From assembly GCA_902773055.1 (NCBI GenBank), contig CACYCZ010000004.1, positions 1 to 54,448 of the forward strand: a stretch of DNA of 54,448 nucleotides, given 5' to 3'. Below, in pieces: positions 50,779 through 54,448 of the stretch. The stretch is from an uncultured Bacteroidales bacterium. Its GTDB lineage: Bacteria; Bacteroidota; Bacteroidia; Bacteroidales; Bacteroidaceae. The notes beneath the pieces were generated by a model that was not told where the DNA came from, searched no databases, and worked only from the letters and a program-made list of their open reading frames with translations. The translations under genes and the position numbers were made by a program. How positions within the stretch are numbered: the stretch's first letter is position 1; each line of letters opens with the position of its first letter.

Positions 50779-51300
50779 CTATTTCAGTTGTCCCACAATC
50801 TCCTGCACCTCACGGTCGGCATGCTGAGCCTCGGCACCATGAATGGGTACACCGGGAAGGACCGTCGCCGTGGGGCACAGTTTGCGGATAAAGCGTTCCG
50901 ACGACCCCATGCCGCTGCCCTCGTTGGTACAGAAGGGGATGATGGTCTTGCCTGTAAAGTCGTAGCTCTCCAGGAAGGTGTAGCAGACCATCGGCATCGT
51001 GCTCCACCAGTTGGGGTATCCCAGGATAATGACGTCGTAGTCTGCGATACTTTCCGGCTTGTCTTTCATTTCAGGCCTTGCCTGATCGTGAAGTTCCTGC
51101 TTGGCCTCCTCGATGCAGGTCATGTAGGAGTCGCTGTACTTCTTCACTGTATCTATCCTGAACATATCGGCCTCGGGCAGCAGGTCCTTTATCTTGGCAG
51201 CCACCACCTCGGTATTGCCGAGGCTCAGATGGCGTATGCTGCCGTTTACGTAGTTTTCCCCGCGACGGGAATAGTAAGCAATCAAAATTTTCTTAGCCAT
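50779..51300 (-). CDS. Flavodoxin
   Basis: Start at ATG 51300 (MAKKILIAYYSRRGENY), 173 residues; the frame start at 51324 is TTG. FMN phosphate loop YYSRRGENY, then VIILGYPNWWSTMPMV and IIPFCTNEGSGMGSS, standard strands of the Bacteroidetes flavodoxin_4 group. Cytoplasmic, first gene of the six-gene leftward redox run (51300 to 45838), from promoter TACATTTG at 51327-51334. Would be a soluble one-electron carrier. Confidence 0.9.
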   Translation of the reverse strand: MAKKILIAYYSRRGENYVNGSIRHLSLGNTEVVAAKIKDLLPEADMFRIDTVKKYSDSYMTCIEEAKQELHDQARPEMKDKPESIADYDVIILGYPNWWSTMPMVCYTFLESYDFTGKTIIPFCTNEGSGMGSSERFIRKLCPTATVLPGVPIHGAEAQHADREVQEIVGQLK

Positions 51301-51326
51301 AATTGTCTTGTAATTTTTTTTCAATG

Positions 51327-51334
51327 CAAATGTA
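51327..51334 (-). promoter_or_regulatory. -7 box of the redox operon
   Basis: Minus strand TACATTTG, 27 bases before the flavodoxin ATG at 51300. Confidence 0.65.
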
Positions 51335-51449
51335 CGATTACCCTCAGCCCGGCGATTAACCTAAAATACGGAAAATTTTACCAAAAGCACCGAAACAGAA
51401 AAAAAGTGGGGGAGGGCAGGCCGCATCCTTCTGCTGCGAGGAGGATGCG

Positions 51450-51669
51450 TTAATAAATATTAAAACCTTCCAGCCCTTTCCATGCTCATCCTGTCATGCG
51501 TTTTATTGCTCAGCCCGGAGCGTTTTCACCAGCAGGCCTGCGCGTTGAAACTCGTAGGCCTGCTGGTGAAATCTCGTAGGCCTGCAAAATTCACCCCTGC
51601 TACAAGGCGCTGTGGTAGGGGTGGAATGGTATATGTCAAATACCGGTGGGTGGTGTTAAAGACTGTTAA
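51450..51669 (-). repeat. Intergenic element copy F (reverse orientation)
   Basis: Read on the minus strand it has the ACCCCT/AGGGGT stem-loop (about 51593-51621), AATTTTG, and three AGGCCT cores. On the plus strand they start at 51534, 51556 and 51578, again 22 bp apart. The arms read TTTCACCAGCAGGCC and GGCCTGCTGGTGAAA, a two-base exchange on both sides compared with copies B-E. Remaining gap sequence (51335-51449, 51670-51804) shows nothing else clear. Confidence 0.85.
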
Positions 51670-51804
51670 TATCGTAATCCTCTTCGTGCATCCGGCCCAA
51701 GAGTCGGTAAAGGCTTTTCTATGAGACGTCAAAGAGCTTGCCGGACAAACCTTTCGGATACATCAGGCAGTGGATGGCTTTTTTCTTTTTTTTCGTTATG
51801 AAAA

Positions 51805-51836
51805 TTTGGCAAGTAAACAAAAGTGTATTAAATTTG
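51805..51836 (+). promoter_or_regulatory. Full consensus promoter of the GlsB-like gene
   Basis: TTTG (51805-51808), 20 bases, then TAAATTTG (51829-51836), 25 bases before the ATG at 51861. Exact match to the Bacteroidetes housekeeping pattern. Confidence 0.8.
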
Positions 51837-51860
51837 CTGATATTAAATCAGTAAAGAAAA

Positions 51861-52106
51861 ATGATTGACATTTTAGTTTCTATCGTAATGGGTTGCCTGG
51901 CAGGTTTCCTCGCCGGCAAATTGATGCGTGGTGGTGGCTTCGGCCTCCTCGTAAACCTGATTCTGGGTATTCTGGGCGGTATCTTCGGCGGTTGGGTGCT
52001 GGGTTTGCTGGGCGTGAGCCTGGGCATGGGCATCGTCGGCAACCTGATAACTGCCGTCATCGGTGCAGCGCTGATACTGTTTATAGCATCGCTGTTCAAG
52101 AAATAA
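51861..52106 (+). CDS. GlsB/YeaQ/YmgE-like stress membrane protein
   Basis: 81 residues, three hydrophobic segments with a glycine-rich pattern (GCLAGFLAGKLMRGGGFG, then GILGGIFGGWVLGLLG and NLITAVIGAALILFI). This is the transglycosylase-associated/GlsB group. Function is not settled; homologues are often induced by stress. Promoter 51805-51836; a pair of hairpins follows before the GH28 gene. Confidence 0.88.
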   Translation: MIDILVSIVMGCLAGFLAGKLMRGGGFGLLVNLILGILGGIFGGWVLGLLGVSLGMGIVGNLITAVIGAALILFIASLFKK

Positions 52107-52129
52107 GAAAAAAGACGTGATACTGATGA

Positions 52130-52187
52130 ACTCCTGCCTGTAGCGGGAGTCTGATAGCGTTTGTCCGCTCCGCCAGTTGGCGGGGCG
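52130..52187 (+). other. Two tandem hairpins before the GH28 start
   Basis: Arms 52130-52137/52143-52150 (8 bp) and 52166-52174/52179-52187 (9 bp, one wobble). No T-run follows. The second ends 11 bases before the ATG, so it could weaken initiation or transcription from glsB. Confidence 0.4.
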
Positions 52188-52198
52188 AAGGTGTTGGT

Positions 52199-53515
52199 AT
52201 GAAAACAAGAGTGATTGTCAGTCTGCTTCTCATAGTGTGTTTGAATCTGAACGCAGCAGAGAGGCAACTGTGGCCCGACGGTACTGAAATAGCCGATTGG
52301 TTCAGTGATACGGCCCGGGTGGAAATGTCAGGCATGGGGCGGCGCTATGTCGTGACCGACTATGGCGTGGTGTCCGATACGGTGCGTGTGCAGACCCGCC
52401 AGCTGCAGGCGGTGATAGACCGATGCGGCCGGGAGGGCGGGGGCGTGGTAGTCATCCCGGCGGGCACCTATGTTTCCGGCAGTTTGTTTTTCAGGCCCGG
52501 CACCCATCTTATGATAGAGAAAGAGGGATGTCTCAAGGGGTCGGACCGCATAGAAGACTATGAACTGTGCGAAACACGCATAGAAGGGCAGACCTGTATG
52601 TATTTTGCCGCCTTGGTCAATGCCGACGGCATGGACGGCTTCGTTATATCCGGCCCGGGGAAGATCGACGGCAACGGCCTGCATTACTGGAAACAGTTCT
52701 GGCTGCGCAAGAAGTGGAACCCCGATGCCACCAACAAGGACGAGCAGCGTCCGCGGCTGGTTTACATATCCAACAGCTGTAACGTGACCCTGCAGGATGT
52801 CAGCCTGGTTAACAGCCCGTTCTGGACAACCCATGTTTATCGGAGCCATCATGTGCGCTGTCTTGGATGTCGTATGCAGTCGCCGACGACAGGCGTAAAG
52901 GCTCCCAGCAGTGATGCCGTTGACTTGGACGTTTGTCACGACGTGCTGATCCACGGATGCTACATGAGCGTCAACGATGATGCCGTTGTGCTCAAAGGCG
53001 GCAAGGGAACCTGGGCCGACAAGGACGGGCGCAATGGTCCCAACAGCAATATACTGATAGAACATTGCCGCTACGGCACCGTTCACGGATGCCTGACCTT
53101 AGGTTCGGAAAGCCTCTTTGACCATAATATCCTCCTGCGCAACTGTATTGCAGAGAATGCCCAGAGGGTGTTGTGGCTCAAGATGCGTCCCGACACACCT
53201 CAGCACTACGAATATGTCTGCGTTGAGAACGTCAGGGGGAAGACGGGCTCTTTCCTCGTGATACGCCCCTGGACCCAGTTCTACAAAAAGGACAAGCGGC
53301 AGGATATGCCCCTGTCCAGATGCAACGACATAACATTGAGAGACATTCACATGGAGTGCACTAACTTCTTTGACGTAGAAGCATCCAATAAGTATTCCCT
53401 GAGCAATTTCCGTTTTGAGGACATCAACGTGACCGACCGGAAAGAAGCCTTCTCTCCCCATCTCATCCATGGTACCAAGGTGAAGGACGTCGTCATCAAT
53501 GGTGTGAGAAAATAA
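52199..53515 (+). CDS. Glycoside hydrolase family 28 protein (polygalacturonase-like)
   Basis: 438 residues: signal peptide ending near NLNAA, a Phe-rich N-terminal part, and a right-handed beta-helix. GH28 enzymes cleave alpha-1,4-galacturonic linkages with three Asp and a His. The equivalents look like SSDAVD (near 237-242), NDDAV (near 260-264), HGC (near 296) and LWLKMR (near 324). The usual NTD, GHG and RIK stretches are modified, but the acidic residues and His remain. Probably extracellular pectin trimming. It lies alone, with no PUL partner. No own promoter seen; may be transcribed with glsB. Confidence 0.88.
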   Translation: MKTRVIVSLLLIVCLNLNAAERQLWPDGTEIADWFSDTARVEMSGMGRRYVVTDYGVVSDTVRVQTRQLQAVIDRCGREGGGVVVIPAGTYVSGSLFFRPGTHLMIEKEGCLKGSDRIEDYELCETRIEGQTCMYFAALVNADGMDGFVISGPGKIDGNGLHYWKQFWLRKKWNPDATNKDEQRPRLVYISNSCNVTLQDVSLVNSPFWTTHVYRSHHVRCLGCRMQSPTTGVKAPSSDAVDLDVCHDVLIHGCYMSVNDDAVVLKGGKGTWADKDGRNGPNSNILIEHCRYGTVHGCLTLGSESLFDHNILLRNCIAENAQRVLWLKMRPDTPQHYEYVCVENVRGKTGSFLVIRPWTQFYKKDKRQDMPLSRCNDITLRDIHMECTNFFDVEASNKYSLSNFRFEDINVTDRKEAFSPHLIHGTKVKDVVINGVRK

Positions 53516-53553
53516 GTGCCCACTTTTGGATACTGGCGCCGGGAAGACAACGA

Positions 53554-53587
53554 CAAGGGGCAGACCGATATATCGGCCTGCCCCTTG
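53554..53587. terminator. Hairpin between convergent GH28 and hsp20
   Basis: A 10-bp outer stem, a one-base mismatch and a 5-bp inner stem (53554-53568 with 53571-53587). No T-run on either strand; probably a shared 3' barrier. Confidence 0.5.
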
Positions 53588-53632
53588 CACAATCAGATGA
53601 TTTGCGGAATCTCTTTTGGCAGAGCGTTGGCA

Positions 53633-54067
53633 TTATGCAATGTCAATACAATGTTGAGCCTTCTTTTTCTGTTCCTTTGTCTGTTTCGGCAGCTCAATGT
53701 GCAGGATGCCGTCGCAGACCTTGGCAGAAATATGCTCCTTGTCCACATCGTCGGGCAGAATATAATTCTGTTCATAGTTGGTGTAGCTGAACTCACGGCG
53801 CAGATAGTGCACCTTCTTGTTCTCTTCTTTGTGCTCGAACTTGTTTTCCATCCTGATTTCAAGATTTCCGTCTTCGTCAATGTTGATGCGGCAGAACTCT
53901 TTCTTCAGGCCAGGAGCAGCAATTTCCATTTCATAGTTTTTCTCATTCTCTTTGACATTCACAGCCGGGGCTGTGGAATCCATACGGGTTGTCCAACCGT
54001 CATCAAAGAAATCTGTAAAGAGATTTGACATCCAATTGCCATTGTTGTTTCTACGTGTTAACATCAT
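53633..54067 (-). CDS. Hsp20/alpha-crystallin small heat-shock protein
   Basis: 144 residues. The alpha-crystallin domain runs about 38-138: PAVNVKENEKNYEMEIAAPGLKKE, NLEIRMENK, FSYTNYEQNYILPDDVD, ISAKVCDGILHIELPK. The last is close to the A-x-x-x-n-G-v-L motif. ATP-independent holdase that binds unfolding proteins. Start ATG at 54067, or 54064. Unusually for this genome, it has an AGGAGGT ribosome-binding site (54075-54081) seven bases upstream. No -7 box with consensus was seen. Confidence 0.92.
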   Translation of the reverse strand: MMLTRRNNNGNWMSNLFTDFFDDGWTTRMDSTAPAVNVKENEKNYEMEIAAPGLKKEFCRINIDEDGNLEIRMENKFEHKEENKKVHYLRREFSYTNYEQNYILPDDVDKEHISAKVCDGILHIELPKQTKEQKKKAQHCIDIA

Positions 54068-54074
54068 AATAATT

Positions 54075-54081
54075 ACCTCCT
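54075..54081 (-). promoter_or_regulatory. Strong Shine-Dalgarno site of hsp20
   Basis: Minus strand AGGAGGT, seven bases before the ATG at 54067; most other genes here lack such a site. Confidence 0.75.
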
Positions 54082-54296
54082 GATTATGAAATTTGTTTTA
54101 GTTGATTTTAATTTTCCGTTGCCCTTAGCGGACTTCCGGTTTTCACTTCTAAGTGATGCAATCCCTGTGCCAGAGCATGTTTTTGCCAAGTTGACAGCCC
54201 AGAAATGCCAAAATGGCTTTTTCGGCATACAAAATGTCCTCTGCACAGTCCCGGTGCTTATGAAAAAGAATAAAACAAAAAAATCTTTCTTGAAAA
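54082..54296. other. Gene-free gap between hsp20 and tRNA-Ser
   Basis: No gene, element copy or clear promoter was found here; only weak A/T-rich and short palindromic runs near 54200-54220. Confidence 0.4.
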
Positions 54297-54328
54297 TTTG
54301 TCAGTTACCATAAAAACCATTACTTTTG
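54297..54328 (+). promoter_or_regulatory. Full consensus promoter of tRNA-Ser
   Basis: TTTG (54297-54300), 20 bases, TACTTTTG (54321-54328), 39 bases before the tRNA. Exact consensus. Confidence 0.8.
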
Positions 54329-54367
54329 CACTCGCAATTGGGCACTGAGAGTGTCTCCCTGTTGTAA

Positions 54368-54448
54368 GGAGAGATGGTAGAGTGGTCGATTACAGCGGTC
54401 TTGAAAACCGCCGTACCGAGAGGTACCGGGGGTTCGAATCCCTCTCTC
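54368..54448 (+). tRNA. tRNA-Ser(UGA), cut by the window end
   Basis: Cloverleaf with acceptor GGAGAGA, D-arm TGGTAGAGTGGTCGA, anticodon loop CTTGAAA with anticodon TGA (54402-54404), a long variable arm and GGTTCGAATCC. The acceptor 3' strand TCTCTC reaches the window end; the last base pair and the discriminator are missing. Reads UCA/UCG-type serine codons. Confidence 0.93.

Noticed and set aside
51482..51724. 80-residue plus-strand frame crossing element F
   Set aside because: Codes the repeat's cores; unlikely to be translated.

Overview
The window reads as a chromosome segment of a Bacteroidales bacterium, most like Prevotellaceae. Upstream of many genes I find the Bacteroidetes sigma-factor -7 box TAnnTTTG, twice at the exact TTTG-N20-TAnnTTTG spacing. 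Shine-Dalgarno sites are scarce, and there are two type IX secretion (T9SS) sorting domains, a PorT-like barrel, Ser-type sulfatases, a GH28 enzyme and families such as DUF4251 and DUF3316. No rRNA, CRISPR array, prophage, insertion sequence or SusC/SusD pair is visible. I identify 45 protein genes and two tRNAs, the second cut by the window end.

Layout. 0-4.2 kb: a leftward operon of a T9SS type B cargo, uvrA and ybaK, divergent from a rightward periplasmic-binding/PorT-like pair. 6.2-10.1 kb: a 1277-residue secreted LamG/metallophosphoesterase. 10.1-15.3 kb: an MBL-fold pair (left) and an RNA methyltransferase/arylsulfatase pair (right). 15.5-20.3 kb: a leftward six-gene run of sulfatase, mutY, acetyltransferase, DUF1294, flavodoxin and DUF4251. 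20.3-24.6 kb: deoD, dinB, a hexuronate-type MFS carrier and tRNA-Leu. 24.6-35.7 kb: a long leftward housekeeping block (mutS2, glyS, FKBP, folP, cdaA, parC, an outer-membrane protein, an S41 peptidase). 36.3-41.2 kb: two further metallophosphoesterases, a reverse rubrerythrin, a flavin-split-barrel protein and an AraC regulator. 41.8-45.8 kb: a rightward operon of symporter, exported nitrilase, lipoprotein and GDPD enzyme. 45.8-51.3 kb: a leftward six-gene redox operon. 51.9-54.4 kb: a GlsB-like membrane protein, GH28, Hsp20 and tRNA-Ser.

The most striking signal is non-coding. A roughly 200-bp intergenic element occurs five times in full and once cut by the window start. Every gene-free gap longer than 500 bases holds one. 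Each full copy has a C/G-rich stem-loop, a conserved AATTTTG, then three self-complementary AGGCCT cores spaced exactly 22 bp apart in all five copies. Paired substitutions preserve the hairpin arms, and every full copy points toward the start of the next gene. No gene in the window explains it.

Several catalogue starts were moved to internal ATG codons that fit the signal peptide or the promoter; one gene (MBL fold) seems to need a TTG start. Function calls rest on recognised motifs and family memory; no database search was run.
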